A stretch of DNA of 43,184 nucleotides from Acidimicrobiaceae bacterium (GCA_027355725.1 DAIEHI010000032.1:1-43184); one strand, 5' to 3'; shown: positions 26,663 to 35,394, numbered from the stretch's first letter. Notes: generated by a model not told the origin, from the letters alone. Numbers and translations are program-made.

Positions 26663-27669
26663 CGATTCGACAGCAGTGGGTCCGTTGGAGTCCTCGTGGT
26701 CTCACCTCGTGCACCCTTGCGTCGCCACGCGATTCCTGCGAGCGCTTCGAGTACGACACGATTCGCGAGGTACGCCGTGATCTCTGCGTGGTCGTAGGGC
26801 GGAGAGACCTCGACGACGTCGACGCCGCCGAGCGGCGTGTGCATGGCAATGCTTCTGACCGCATCGAGCAGTTGGCGACTGGTGAGACCACCGGGCTCGG
26901 GTGTCCCGGTACCCGGCGCCGAGCCGGGATCGACCACGTCGACGTCAACGGACAAAAACACCGCGTCGCAGTCCGTCGTCGCTATCGTCATCGCCTCATC
27001 GAGCACCGCATCCAAGCCGCGGCTCACGATCTCGCTCATCTCGAACGAGCGCATGCCTTGCTCAGCCATCCACGAAAGCGTCTCGGGCTCGGGCCAATAT
27101 CCGCGAAGTCCGATCTGAAGGAATCGGTCACCGCGACAGGCGCCTGATTCGATGAGTCGACGCATGGGCGTGCCGTGGCCGTAGAGAGAGCCGAACTGAC
27201 TGTCACCGGTGTCGGCGTGGGCGTCGAAGTGAATGACCGAGACCCGACCCCATCCGACGTGATGGGCCAAGCCCGTGACGTCCGGCAATGCAATAGTGTG
27301 GTCACCGCCGAGGATGATAGGGATCACACCAGCCTTCGCGACCGAGGTGACTCGCTCTTCGAGAAGTCGCAGGGACCTGATCGTGTCACCCGACGGCATC
27401 TCCACATCACCCAGGTCCACCACGCCAAGTTCCACGAGGGGATCGACACCCAAGGCCAAACTCGGGCGCATGCCATCGTGGGGTAGGTAGTCGGTGATTC
27501 GTATCGCCTGGGGGCCGAACCGACATCCAGAACGATGCGAGGGCCCCCCGTCGAAGGGTGCACCGATGATGGCGGCACCAGCGGTATTCCACTCCTCAAG
27601 TACGTCCGGATCCGCGCCCGGCACGCCAAGGAATGTCGCGTCGGGTCCGTACATGTTGCCAAGTCGCAT
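26659..27669 (-). CDS. agmatinase/arginase-family ureohydrolase
   Basis: About 336 residues with the three manganese-binding motifs of ureohydrolases: GGDHTIALPD, HFDAHADTGDS and SVDVDVVDPGSAPGTGTPEPGG. The last form is closest to agmatinases and guanidinobutyrases rather than arginase. It would release urea from agmatine or a related guanidino compound, leading to putrescine or another amine. The start is ATG 27669 (MRLGNMYGPD), with AGAAGGA about six bases before it; the longer frame to 27750 lacks such a site. The convergent decarboxylase is a possible but unproven partner in polyamine metabolism. Confidence 0.93.
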   Translation of the reverse strand: MRLGNMYGPDATFLGVPGADPDVLEEWNTAGAAIIGAPFDGGPSHRSGCRFGPQAIRITDYLPHDGMRPSLALGVDPLVELGVVDLGDVEMPSGDTIRSLRLLEERVTSVAKAGVIPIILGGDHTIALPDVTGLAHHVGWGRVSVIHFDAHADTGDSQFGSLYGHGTPMRRLIESGACRGDRFLQIGLRGYWPEPETLSWMAEQGMRSFEMSEIVSRGLDAVLDEAMTIATTDCDAVFLSVDVDVVDPGSAPGTGTPEPGGLTSRQLLDAVRSIAMHTPLGGVDVVEVSPPYDHAEITAYLANRVVLEALAGIAWRRKGARGETTRTPTDPLLSNR

Positions 27670-27772
27670 CGCGATCCTTCTCTCGTTCTCTCCCATTATC
27701 ACCCGGATTGCGCGTTGGGATGTCCAGGTGCTTCGCGCTCGCGACGTCACACCTGGTCGGTGTCGTAACCCC

Positions 27773-28792
27773 TTAAGGCGTGACGTTCAGTGACACACCG
27801 GAGTCCAGGAGTTCGACCCAGGTCTGGCCGGGGGTGAACTTGACGACCTTGCCGGTCTTGGTCTGGTATGTGAGGACGTCGCCGGGCGATGTGCCTCGTG
27901 ACCATGTGCCCTGCACCTGCTTGCCGTCGATGAAGAACGACGCTGGTCCCGATCCCTGCAGGTTGGCGTACGACGCCATCGTTCCCACACCATTCACGTA
28001 GTTGACCCACATCACGATCACGTTCTTCGGCGACTCACGGACGTTGGTGCCCGTGATGTCCGCGGTACCAAAGAGCGTGCGGTCCCACGACGCGGTTGCC
28101 GCGTCCCAAGTCCAGGTGACCGAGTAGATACTCGGGAACGGGACGACGAAGTGTGCCACCTTGGTGCCAATCACCTTGTCGGTGCTGGTCAGGTAGGAGA
28201 AGAGCTTCGGGGGTGGCGTCGGGGTCCCACCGAACTTAAACAACGCCGGGCCAACGCCGTAGAGGTTGTGAGGTGGCTGGCGGCTGAGGTCTCGAAACAT
28301 GGCCGCGCCCGCGCTCGACTCGTCGACGAGTTTGACCGGTGCCGTTGAAATGCTGTTGATCGCGTACGGTGCGCCGCCAGAGAAGGCGAAGATACCCCCA
28401 AGCGGCCACACCACTTGGGTGTCGGTCGGTCGAACCGATCGCACGGGTCCGATCTTCGCCGGCGCCTGGGAATTGAAGACCGCGGCAAGGCGCGTGATGC
28501 CACCGTTGACGATCTCTTCATAGACGACGTCAGCTTGGTTGATGCCCCACTGCGGCATTGCCTCGGGCGTGTTCTCGATCTTGACCGTGAGCGCCGGACG
28601 CGTCAACGCAGCGCCACCCGGATCTGGGAGTCCGGTGAGCGGTGCGAGGGGCCCACTCGCGGGGGCCGTGGTCGCGGTTGTCGTGGTCGTCGAGATCGCT
28701 GAACCCGCGTTACTTCGAAAATGGAGCCACGCGGCGAGGCTAACGCCGGCCACGATGACAATGAGCAGGACCCCCGAAAGTGCTTTTCGCAT
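27773..28792 (-). CDS. DUF3048 (YerB-like) extracytoplasmic protein
   Basis: 339 residues with an N-terminal membrane anchor (SGVLLIVIVAGVSLAAWLHF), a Thr/Ala linker, then PLTGLPDPGG and RPALTVKIENTPEAMPQWG, the hallmark of DUF3048. VVYEEIVNGGITRLAAVFNS and KIGPVRSVRPTD follow, and the C-terminal half (VMWVNYVNG, YQTKTGKVVKFTPGQTWVEL) fits the second DUF3048 domain. It probably sits outside the membrane, held by its N-terminus. The biochemical role of the family is unknown; YerB in Bacillus is a lipoprotein, but no lipobox Cys occurs here. A TAGTTT element six bases before the ATG predicts a leaderless start. Confidence 0.9.
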   Translation of the reverse strand: MRKALSGVLLIVIVAGVSLAAWLHFRSNAGSAISTTTTTATTAPASGPLAPLTGLPDPGGAALTRPALTVKIENTPEAMPQWGINQADVVYEEIVNGGITRLAAVFNSQAPAKIGPVRSVRPTDTQVVWPLGGIFAFSGGAPYAINSISTAPVKLVDESSAGAAMFRDLSRQPPHNLYGVGPALFKFGGTPTPPPKLFSYLTSTDKVIGTKVAHFVVPFPSIYSVTWTWDAATASWDRTLFGTADITGTNVRESPKNVIVMWVNYVNGVGTMASYANLQGSGPASFFIDGKQVQGTWSRGTSPGDVLTYQTKTGKVVKFTPGQTWVELLDSGVSLNVTP

Positions 28793-28804
28793 CCCCCCAA
28801 ACTA
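28793..28804 (-). promoter_or_regulatory. -10 element of the DUF3048 gene, leaderless type
   Basis: Minus strand TAGTTT (28799-28804), GGGGGG, then ATG at 28792. The G-run touches the start codon and so is unlikely to be a ribosome site. Confidence 0.45.
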
Positions 28805-28843
28805 CCGAACGAAGACCTGAGCTACGACCGTTACGGGGCCTTG

Positions 28844-29305
28844 CTACAAACTCTTATAAATGACCGTATGGGGCAGTTTGGTCTCCGGACTGAGATGTTC
28901 AGAGCCCTCAACGATCTCCCACCCGATCGCCCGATAGAAGCCCAACGCGGTGTCGCGGCCGTTGGCCCAGACTTGTCGGGCACCTTGTTCTCGCAGCTGT
29001 GACTCGGCGAACTCGAGCACCTCGGCACCGTATCCCTTACCCTGAGCGTCAAAATCAGTCGCCATATATCGAAGTTGATACGACTTCACGTCGGGATCAA
29101 CCGGTGATGTCGATGGGAAGAACGAGGCACTCACTACGAGGCGATCGCCAAGGTACCCAGCAAAGTGCAGCGAGGTCGATTCACCGTCGCGCGGATCGCC
29201 AACCGAAACCTCAGGATTGTTGGAGCGAAGGACTCGACGGCGAAGGTCATGCAACTTGAGTGGATCTACCCGACAAACCTCGAAACCCTCGTCATGCTCA
29301 GTCAA
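28844..29305 (-). CDS. GNAT-family N-acetyltransferase
   Basis: 153 residues with the GNAT acetyl-CoA motif A (MATDFDAQGKGYGAEVLEFA, R/Q-x-x-G-x-G/A form) and motif B (TALGFYRAIGWEIVEG). It transfers an acetyl group to an amine; the substrate cannot be told. The N-terminal 30 or so residues (CRVDPLKLHDLRRRVLRSNN) match the small GNAT subgroup that begins with an R-x-x-VLR helix. The start is TTG 29305, overlapping the end of the GNAT gene upstream by eight bases, so the two are translated together. Confidence 0.88.
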   Translation of the reverse strand: MTEHDEGFEVCRVDPLKLHDLRRRVLRSNNPEVSVGDPRDGESTSLHFAGYLGDRLVVSASFFPSTSPVDPDVKSYQLRYMATDFDAQGKGYGAEVLEFAESQLREQGARQVWANGRDTALGFYRAIGWEIVEGSEHLSPETKLPHTVIYKSL

Positions 29306-29786
29306 GGGCCAACTCCATTGTCAACAATGTTATCGACGGGTCACGATCCATGGAAATCCGTTCACCGTTGTAGCGAAAACCCAACTTCTCGTAGAAGGCG
29401 CGCGCTCGCGTGACGCTCTCAGTGACGTGCAGGAAGAGAGCATCGGCGTGATCACGCCGCGCCCACCTAGTTACTGCCCCCACCAACGCCGCAGCCACAC
29501 CAGTACCGCGTGCACTGGGCGACACGTACATGGCGAAGAGCCAGTGCGTGCCGGGATGAGCGTCGTTGAATCCCCCTGACGCCATGCCCACCACCTGGCC
29601 GTCACGCTCTGCGAGATAGAAGTTCGCCTCGAGCGCCATCCGCCGCCATCTCGCGTCATTCCAGCGCGCCACCTGGTCGTAGACCGACCCGTACGCTTCA
29701 GGGGTGTCGACGAGTGATTCCAGGCGGATCGCACGCAGCGCTGAGGCGTCCGAGCCATTGGCGCGACGTACTACGTAGCCGTTCAT
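29298..29786 (-). CDS. GNAT-family N-acetyltransferase
   Basis: About 162 residues. Opens VVRRANGSDASALRAIRLES, a common start of GNAT enzymes, then LFAMYVSPSARGTGVAAALV (acetyl-CoA motif A) and LHVTESVTRARAFYEKLGF (motif B). The start ATG 29786 has GAAGGG seven bases upstream; ATG 29792 and TTG 29801 are less likely. It overlaps and is coupled to the second GNAT gene. The two differ in sequence, so they are not a recent tandem copy. Confidence 0.9.
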   Translation of the reverse strand: MNGYVVRRANGSDASALRAIRLESLVDTPEAYGSVYDQVARWNDARWRRMALEANFYLAERDGQVVGMASGGFNDAHPGTHWLFAMYVSPSARGTGVAAALVGAVTRWARRDHADALFLHVTESVTRARAFYEKLGFRYNGERISMDRDPSITLLTMELALD

Positions 29787-29839
29787 GTCCATGCCCTTCA
29801 ACGATATGGCCCTGCTCGCGATTGTGAGCTGGTAACGGG

Positions 29840-31225
29840 TTAACCCACACCATGGCCCGGGAGACGAGCCGAATAGATGGAGTAGCCATCGATGTGGCGC
29901 ACGAGGAACGTCGCGATCAAGGTCGCGGCCATCATGGGAATGATGATGTTAAAGCCGCTGTGAGTGAGCTCAGCCACCAACACCATCCCAGAGAGCGGTG
30001 CCTGCATCGATGAGCCGATCATCGCTGCGGCACCCACCATGGCGAACGCTCCAATAGGTGCTCCTGGCCACATGTGAATCCAAAGAGCACCGAGGAAGCC
30101 GCCGAGCACCGCACCGGTACTGAGGAACGGCGTGAAGACGCCACCCGACGCGCCACCACTGATGGTGATCGCGGTCACCAGTGGCTTGAGGGCGAACAGG
30201 GCAAGCAGCAATCCAATCCCACCGACTCCTAGGAACGCTTCGTGGGCCATGTCCTTGCCGTTACCGAAAAGTTGCGGATACCAGATGCCACTGACGCCCA
30301 CCGCCAAGAATGTCACGGGCATCGCCCAGAAGATCGTCGCACCCTTGGCCCTGAAGTGAGACGCCCATCCGATGAGTCGGATGTAGAAGACCGCGAGAAG
30401 ACCAATCAGCACACCCGCGATCAACGACCACACCATCAGTGAGGTACTGAACTTGTAGAAGGGGATGTCGACGTAGGTGGCACCTCTGGGTAGGTACATC
30501 CATCCCGTCACCGTCGCAATGAGCGAGCACGCCAGTGCTGGCAAGACGTTGGGTAGTGCGAAGCTACCGAGCAGCACCTCGGTCGTGAAGATTGCTCCCC
30601 CGAGTGGCACGTTATAGACCGCGGCCAAACCCGCACCGCCGCCACACGCGACCAGTAATCGCTTCTGGGCTGGCGAGAGTTTCAACCAGTGCGAAATGGC
30701 ACTGCCTGATGCGCCGCCCATCAACTTGGGTGCCGCTTCACGACCGATGGAAGCCCCTAGGCCAATGACGACCTCAGAGACGATCGACGTTAAGAAACTC
30801 CTACGCACGCTGAGTTCGCCATCGCCGTTCCACAGAGAATCGTCGATCTCGGATTTCTCATTCTTGAGATAGCGACGAATCAAGTACCAGCCAATCGCAC
30901 CGACGGCGCTGGAGATCAATAATGCGACAACGCGGTGCAGGCCCGAGGTCGCCGCGACCGCATTCTGATAGCTGCCCGAGTGGTAGTTGAACGCAGCAGT
31001 TTCGGCGAGTTGCAGGACCCACATCAAAAAGACGCCAAAGAGCCCCGTACCGATTCCCGTGATGATGATTGCCAGCCAGAAGGTCGGGGTCAACGCGGCA
31101 TCACCGTCGTGGGTGATGTTGGGTTGCTCCATGGCCCCGCGTCCCGATGCCATGCGCTTCTTCATGACTGGTTGGGGTACGCGCTGTCGCTCGCTCTCGC
31201 TCTCGCCGCCTTGTCTACGCGCCAT
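29840..31225 (-). CDS. ClC-family chloride channel/antiporter, divergent
   Basis: About 461 residues with ten or more membrane helices. The ClC motifs G-K/R-E-G-P and G-x-F-x-P appear as LGASIGREAAPKLMGG (gating Glu kept) and SGGASGGVFTPFLSTGAV, and AAMIGSSMQAPLSGMVLVAE fits the C-terminal half. The GSGIP loop expected between the first helices is missing: that stretch reads KNEKSEIDDSLWNGDGE. Without the GSGIP Ser the anion specificity may be unusual. No CBS domains are attached. ATG 31225 is preferred (GAGAGG three bases before it); TTG 31243 and later Met are possible. Confidence 0.87.
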   Translation of the reverse strand: MARRQGGESESERQRVPQPVMKKRMASGRGAMEQPNITHDGDAALTPTFWLAIIITGIGTGLFGVFLMWVLQLAETAAFNYHSGSYQNAVAATSGLHRVVALLISSAVGAIGWYLIRRYLKNEKSEIDDSLWNGDGELSVRRSFLTSIVSEVVIGLGASIGREAAPKLMGGASGSAISHWLKLSPAQKRLLVACGGGAGLAAVYNVPLGGAIFTTEVLLGSFALPNVLPALACSLIATVTGWMYLPRGATYVDIPFYKFSTSLMVWSLIAGVLIGLLAVFYIRLIGWASHFRAKGATIFWAMPVTFLAVGVSGIWYPQLFGNGKDMAHEAFLGVGGIGLLLALFALKPLVTAITISGGASGGVFTPFLSTGAVLGGFLGALWIHMWPGAPIGAFAMVGAAAMIGSSMQAPLSGMVLVAELTHSGFNIIIPMMAATLIATFLVRHIDGYSIYSARLPGHGVG

Positions 31226-31414
31226 GGACCTCTCACCACTCAAAGTACGACCACATCGTACCCGTCGTTACTTCTGGTCTTATCGCGACGTGCGTCTGAT
31301 CACAGTGCCGTCAACAATCGCCAAGCGGCGACAGTGTGATGAGAATCTCACGTTCCCCACGTGAAATAGTTGTTCAGTTCACCGCGTCAACAGCAACGTT
31401 CGACTTCGTGACCA

Positions 31415-31828
31415 TCACGCGCTGGCGGGAACCTCTTGAACCACCCACACGTTTCCGTCGGGGTCGGCTAGGTCGAGGAACGTTTCGAAAGGACTGCGTG
31501 ATGGATGAAGACCTGGAGTCTGTGCGCCATCAACGAAGTGGTATGGACCGTTCACGTCAACACCACGGCCAGCCAATTCGTCGTATGCGCGTTGTACGTC
31601 CTCGACCATCAAGTGCATGCCTTTAGAGGAACCTGGCGGCGCATCGGTCATTGAGTTGCCGATTGCGATGCCGCACTTGGAGCCCGGCGGAAAGAGGTGG
31701 ATGAGTCTCCACTGAGGATTCAACTGAACATCCATCAAGACGCTAAAGCCCATCTTCTCGACGTAGAAATCCTTGGCGACGTCGATGTCACTCACCGGGA
31801 TCACTATCAGTTCCAGTTTCCAGTCCAT
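31415..31828 (-). CDS. VOC-family (glyoxalase/bleomycin-resistance fold) protein
   Basis: 137 residues built of two beta-alpha-beta3 units: LELIVIPVSDIDVAKDFYVEKMGFSV, then GMHLMVEDVQRAYDELAGRGVDV and a C-terminal TFLDLADPDGNVWVVQE. This is the VOC superfamily, which includes glyoxalases, dioxygenases and drug-binding proteins. The last metal-ligand-type Asp/Glu pattern resembles the small single-domain glyoxalase-like proteins; reaction unknown. A TAGTGT element six bases before the ATG and a TTG-type -35 support the start. Confidence 0.9.
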   Translation of the reverse strand: MDWKLELIVIPVSDIDVAKDFYVEKMGFSVLMDVQLNPQWRLIHLFPPGSKCGIAIGNSMTDAPPGSSKGMHLMVEDVQRAYDELAGRGVDVNGPYHFVDGAQTPGLHPSRSPFETFLDLADPDGNVWVVQEVPASA

Positions 31829-31863
31829 CAGTGAACACTAGGGCCACCGAGGTATCGCTGCAA
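31829..31863 (-). promoter_or_regulatory. promoter of the first VOC gene, leaderless type
   Basis: Minus strand: TTGCAG (31858-31863), a 17-base spacer, TAGTGT (31835-31840), six bases, ATG at 31828. Confidence 0.55.
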
Positions 31864-31927
31864 TCACTCGCGACATGACTCGCGTCTCGCGGAGTCTTGG
31901 ATCGAGCGGCTCGAGACTGGCGTCAGC

Positions 31928-32719
31928 TCACGACGATTCGGTTGTCAAGCATTGGGCCAAGCGGTGCGTTCCACCCTGCATGACACCACAGGTGGGACAC
32001 GTCAAGTGAATCCAGCACACGGGATCGCCACCTTCAGATTCTTCTTCGTATGAGAGGAGCTCACTAGGGTGTGCCACCACCAACGCCGCGCCGCTCGACG
32101 TCAACTCGGCTCTCGATCCGTAGCCCCACAGAACGCCGACTGGGGTGAGACCATGGAAGATCGACGCTTGCACGTCGTACTGGCGATCGCCCAGCATCCA
32201 CACATCTCGGGGGTCATCCGGCTGAAAATGTTCGAGTACGCGTGCGACGATCTCCTTCTTCGAGGTGATCACCCCGTCGACGCTGGCGCCTTCAACAACT
32301 TCGAAGTACTGCGCCACCCCGAGCGAGTCAATCATCTGTTGAGCGAAGTCGACGCGCTTGGCTGTCGCCACACCCAGTCGGATGTGGCTCGAGCGAAATC
32401 GACTCAACATCTGAGCGATACCGTCGTAGAGGCGACACATAGTCACCCCGCTCGCCGCGTAGTACTCGCGGTAACGATCGAGCACCTCATCGAGCTCGCG
32501 ATCCGCAAATCCCAATTTTGCAAACGACTCGTTGAGCGGTGGTCCGATCAGCTCCCTCAGTTCCTCATCGGAGCGAGACAGTCCCGATTCGCCAAGCGTC
32601 GCATGGAACGAATGGAGAATCCCCTCTTGTGAGTCGACGAGGGTCCCATCAAGGTCGAAGATCGCGTACGAGGGAAGAGAGATCACGACTCCATCTTTGC
32701 GTGAATTGCCGCGCTTCAT
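31928..32719 (-). CDS. HAD-family phosphatase (Gph-like) with Cys-rich tail
   Basis: About 263 residues. HAD motif I is AIFDLDGTLVDSQEG, motif II is LGVATAKR, a Lys lies in VITSKKEIV and motif III is WMLGDRQYDVQ. The cap domain is of the C1 helical type, as in phosphoglycolate phosphatase. After the HAD fold (ending near HPSELLSYEEE) a roughly 35-residue tail carries PVCWIHLTCPTCGVMQGG and a fourth Cys, like a zinc ribbon; this is unusual for the family. The start is ATG 32719; a GTG nearer the HAD motif (VVISLPSY) is possible. It lies 25 bases after the methyltransferase gene and is likely cotranscribed. Confidence 0.88.
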   Translation of the reverse strand: MKRGNSRKDGVVISLPSYAIFDLDGTLVDSQEGILHSFHATLGESGLSRSDEELRELIGPPLNESFAKLGFADRELDEVLDRYREYYAASGVTMCRLYDGIAQMLSRFRSSHIRLGVATAKRVDFAQQMIDSLGVAQYFEVVEGASVDGVITSKKEIVARVLEHFQPDDPRDVWMLGDRQYDVQASIFHGLTPVGVLWGYGSRAELTSSGAALVVAHPSELLSYEEESEGGDPVCWIHLTCPTCGVMQGGTHRLAQCLTTESS

Positions 32720-32744
32720 GTCACTGTGAAAAAACCGCCTGATC

Positions 32745-33554
32745 TCAACGACGGGCGATGACCTCACCGTTCACGACGATGAAGACACCGTCTTGATCGT
32801 CAGCCCAGGCACGAAACGCATCTGAGATCTCACTCAACTCACTCGTGGTCGTGAACCCATACGCGAGGCCCTGCTTGGCGAAATCACTCTGGATGACGCG
32901 CTCGGCCCAAAGTTGACCCCACCACTGACGCTCCTCGGGTGAGTAGTACGTCCAGTTAGACGACGAGACTTCGAGCGAGTGAAAACCGGCTTCGCGTACC
33001 CAGCGTGGCAGGTGGCGCCCGGCGTCTGCTTCGGCGCCGTTAGCGCTGGTCACCTGGTGATAGAGCTGCATCCAACGCTCCAGGGGCTCACTCGTGGGTG
33101 ACCACGCAAACGCTGCGAAATCGGCGTCGCGCACCGCGACGATCCCGTCATCACGAAGTACCCTTCGCATCTCGCGCAATGCCGAGAGCGGATCACTCAG
33201 ATGTTGGAGAATCTGGTGGGCGAACACGACATCGAAGCTCGCATCAGGTGAGGAGAGGGCGTAGACGTCATCCACCGCGAAGCTGAGATTCTCACGCGCC
33301 TGGTCCTCGTAGGTCGACGTCGCAAGATCAATGACGTCACTCGAGATGTCGATACCCCTGACCTGGCCGGGATACACAAGGGTCGCGAGGTCCGCGCTGA
33401 TGGTACCTGGCCCGCAACCTACGTCGAGAAGCTCATCACCCGCCTTCAAGTGACCGAGCAAGAATGCCGCTGAGTTTTGGGCGGTCCTCCAACGGTGGCT
33501 GCGAAGCACGGATTCGTGGTGTCCGTGGGTGTACTGGTCCTTCCCTGTCGTCAT
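32745..33554 (-). CDS. class I SAM-dependent methyltransferase
   Basis: 269 residues with motif I LLDVGCGPGTISADLA, an acidic motif II region (VRGIDISSDVIDLA), FAVDDVYAL, and the motif IV-V stretch FDVVFAHQILQHLSDPLSAL followed by EMRRVLRDDGIVAVRD. This is the Methyltransf_11/25 pattern of UbiE-like small-molecule methyltransferases. The C-terminal 90 residues (substrate side) are not diagnostic. The ATG at 33554 has AGAGAGG a few bases upstream. The start of the protein (QYTHGHHESVLRSHRWRTA) is typical of a subgroup annotated only as methyltransferase. Confidence 0.92.
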   Translation of the reverse strand: MTTGKDQYTHGHHESVLRSHRWRTAQNSAAFLLGHLKAGDELLDVGCGPGTISADLATLVYPGQVRGIDISSDVIDLATSTYEDQARENLSFAVDDVYALSSPDASFDVVFAHQILQHLSDPLSALREMRRVLRDDGIVAVRDADFAAFAWSPTSEPLERWMQLYHQVTSANGAEADAGRHLPRWVREAGFHSLEVSSSNWTYYSPEERQWWGQLWAERVIQSDFAKQGLAYGFTTTSELSEISDAFRAWADDQDGVFIVVNGEVIARR

Positions 33555-33796
33555 TGGCCCTCTCTTTGTAGTGCCCCAAGGCTACGTTGTCCTTGGTGTG
33601 CGGATTGCCCTCATCACTCAGCCCATCAGCCCATCAGCTCGACCGTTCTTCTTGACGCGCTAGGCGCCCCGGGGCTCGGTCGAAGCACCGGCACACCCCA
33701 CTCGAAGATTCGATCTACGACCTCGTCCTCGCGCACTCGAATCTTGACTCTCGAGCGTTGCAAAATGCCGCTCGAGTCACGTCAGCCTCGGGTGAG

Positions 33797-34165
33797 TCAA
33801 TCAGGAATCTGAGTCGTCAAACAAAACGGGTGACCCGCCGGATCGAACAGCACTACGTAGCGTTCGGGCGCGGGCTGCACATCGGCTCGGACCGCGCCGA
33901 GTTCGAGTGCTTGCGCGACACCTTGGGCGAGGTCGTCTACTGCGAGATCTAGATGAATCTGCTTTGCTCGTTCACCGTCGGGCCACGTTGGTGGCACGTA
34001 CCCATCCACCCTAACTGTCGCGATCCACATCGAAGGAATCTTCACCGCAACGAAATCGTCGCTCGACCACATGATGTCGCCACCGAGCAGAGCGGACCAG
34101 AAGTCAGCGAGCGCGCGAGGGTCTCCACAATCGAGAGACACTGAAGCCAACTTGATGTTCGCCAT
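33797..34165 (-). CDS. VOC-family glyoxalase-like protein
   Basis: 122 residues: ASVSLDCGDPRALADFWSAL and VAVKIPSMWIATVRVDGYVPP, then KQIHLDLAVDDLAQGVAQAL and RYVVLFDPAGHPFCLTTQ. This is the Glyoxalase_6-like VOC pattern, common in actinobacteria and of unknown reaction. The frame runs open upstream to 34366, but that part overlaps the dehydrogenase gene. ATG 34165 is chosen because TATGTT lies six bases before it with TTGTAG 17 bases further up. Confidence 0.9.
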   Translation of the reverse strand: MANIKLASVSLDCGDPRALADFWSALLGGDIMWSSDDFVAVKIPSMWIATVRVDGYVPPTWPDGERAKQIHLDLAVDDLAQGVAQALELGAVRADVQPAPERYVVLFDPAGHPFCLTTQIPD

Positions 34166-34200
34166 TTGACGAACATAGCAACATGGCTGTCGACCTACAA
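34166..34200 (-). promoter_or_regulatory. promoter of the second VOC gene, leaderless type
   Basis: Minus strand: TTGTAG (34195-34200), a 17-base spacer, TATGTT (34172-34177), six bases, ATG at 34165. It overlaps the stop codon of the dehydrogenase gene. Confidence 0.55.
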
Positions 34201-35382
34201 GGCGTCGCCACCATAGAGAATCGATGCATCGAGGTCCTTCACATCGCTGACCCCAGTCAGACCGAGGGTCACCAGCATCTCGGTACGCAGGATCTGGAAC
34301 ATATGGTCGACCCCGCGCTCGCCGCCACCCGCGAGCGCGTACACCCAGGCCCGACCGAGCAGACACGCCTTGGCACCCAACGACAGCGCCTTCACGACGT
34401 CGAGTCCGCTTCGAATGCCGCCGTCCATCAAGACGTCACACTCATCCCCGACGGCGGCTGCAATCTCGGGCAGGACTCGAATTGTCGACGGGACATCGTC
34501 AAGTTGGCGACCACCGTGATTTGACACGATCACCGCGTCAGCCCCACGAGCTACGGCCTGACGCGCGTCGTCAGCGTCCAAGACGCCCTTCACCGCAAGC
34601 GTTCCCTTCCACTTCTCGCGTATCCACGTGAGGTCCTCCCACGTGACACTGGGATCGAATTGGCTGGCGATCCATCGCTGAAAATCTGCTGGGACCTTGG
34701 CGAGTGGCAACACGCTTTGCAGATTGCCGAAGGTCAGGGGCTTTCCTCTCAATGCGACGTCACTCACCCATCTCGGATGACGAGCGATGTCTAGGCCGCG
34801 TCTCAGTCGAATGGACCGAGTGGTTTCGCCGCTGATGCCATTTCTCACATCGCGGTACCGCTGGCCGACGACGGGCAGATCCACCGTCAAGACAAGCGTC
34901 CGAGAACCCGAGTCCCACGCCTTTTCCATCAACGCATCCGCGTAGGAACGGTCCTTCATGACATAGAGCTGGAACCAGGCGGGCTTACTGACCGCGCCGT
35001 TCACCTCTTGCACGTCACAGATCGACAGCGTCGACTCACAAAAAGGCACTCCCGCACGCTCAGCCGACCTCGCCGCACTCACTTCGCCACGTCGCGAGAA
35101 CATGCCCGCGAAGCCGACTGGCGCCAAGATGACGGGCATAGAGATCTCTTGACCGAGCACAGACGTGGTCAGATTGCGACGCGAGACATCGCGTAACACG
35201 CGCTGACGCAATTGAATCTGACTCAAGTCCTCACGATTGGCCCGAAGCGTCACTTCACCAAAGGCGCCGCCGTCGATGTAATCAAAGAGTTGTCGTGGCA
35301 ACGTGCGCCGAGCCAATTCTCGATAGTCGCCTATCGACGCGGGCGCAAAATCAAGGCTCCGGTCAGGTCGGCGAAGGTACAC
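34195..35382 (-). CDS. FMN-dependent alpha-hydroxy-acid dehydrogenase (LldD/lactate-glycolate oxidase family)
   Basis: About 395 residues. Family landmarks: LFDYIDGGAFGEVTLRANRE, PVILAPVGFAGMFSRRGEV, the FMN/substrate segment FQLYVMKDR, the Lys of LAVKGVLDADDA, the catalytic His/Arg motif VIVSNHGGRQLDD and the FMN-phosphate region DVLMDGGIRSGLDVVKAL plus ACLLGRAWVYALA. These enzymes oxidise L-lactate, glycolate, mandelate or similar acids. The membrane-bound or soluble state and the electron acceptor cannot be told. GTG 35382 is chosen, with a CATAAT element six bases before it; the longer frame to 35493 gives a low-quality N-terminus. Confidence 0.92.
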   Translation of the reverse strand: MYLRRPDRSLDFAPASIGDYRELARRTLPRQLFDYIDGGAFGEVTLRANREDLSQIQLRQRVLRDVSRRNLTTSVLGQEISMPVILAPVGFAGMFSRRGEVSAARSAERAGVPFCESTLSICDVQEVNGAVSKPAWFQLYVMKDRSYADALMEKAWDSGSRTLVLTVDLPVVGQRYRDVRNGISGETTRSIRLRRGLDIARHPRWVSDVALRGKPLTFGNLQSVLPLAKVPADFQRWIASQFDPSVTWEDLTWIREKWKGTLAVKGVLDADDARQAVARGADAVIVSNHGGRQLDDVPSTIRVLPEIAAAVGDECDVLMDGGIRSGLDVVKALSLGAKACLLGRAWVYALAGGGERGVDHMFQILRTEMLVTLGLTGVSDVKDLDASILYGGDAL

Positions 35383-35394
35383 GTGGCCATTATG
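35383..35394 (-). promoter_or_regulatory. possible -10 element of the dehydrogenase gene
   Basis: Minus strand CATAAT (35389-35394), one base off the classic TATAAT, lies six bases before GTG 35382. It departs from TAnnnT at the first base. Confidence 0.35.

Noticed and set aside
32727..32760. CGCC/GGCG with a T-run at the end of the methyltransferase gene
   Set aside because: Only four pairs with a 14-base loop; too weak to call a terminator, and the HAD gene follows closely on the same strand.
33477..33812. 111-residue plus-strand frame between the methyltransferase and VOC genes
   Set aside because: Overlaps the methyltransferase start and its composition is unlike the neighbours; the 242-base gap holds no clear gene.
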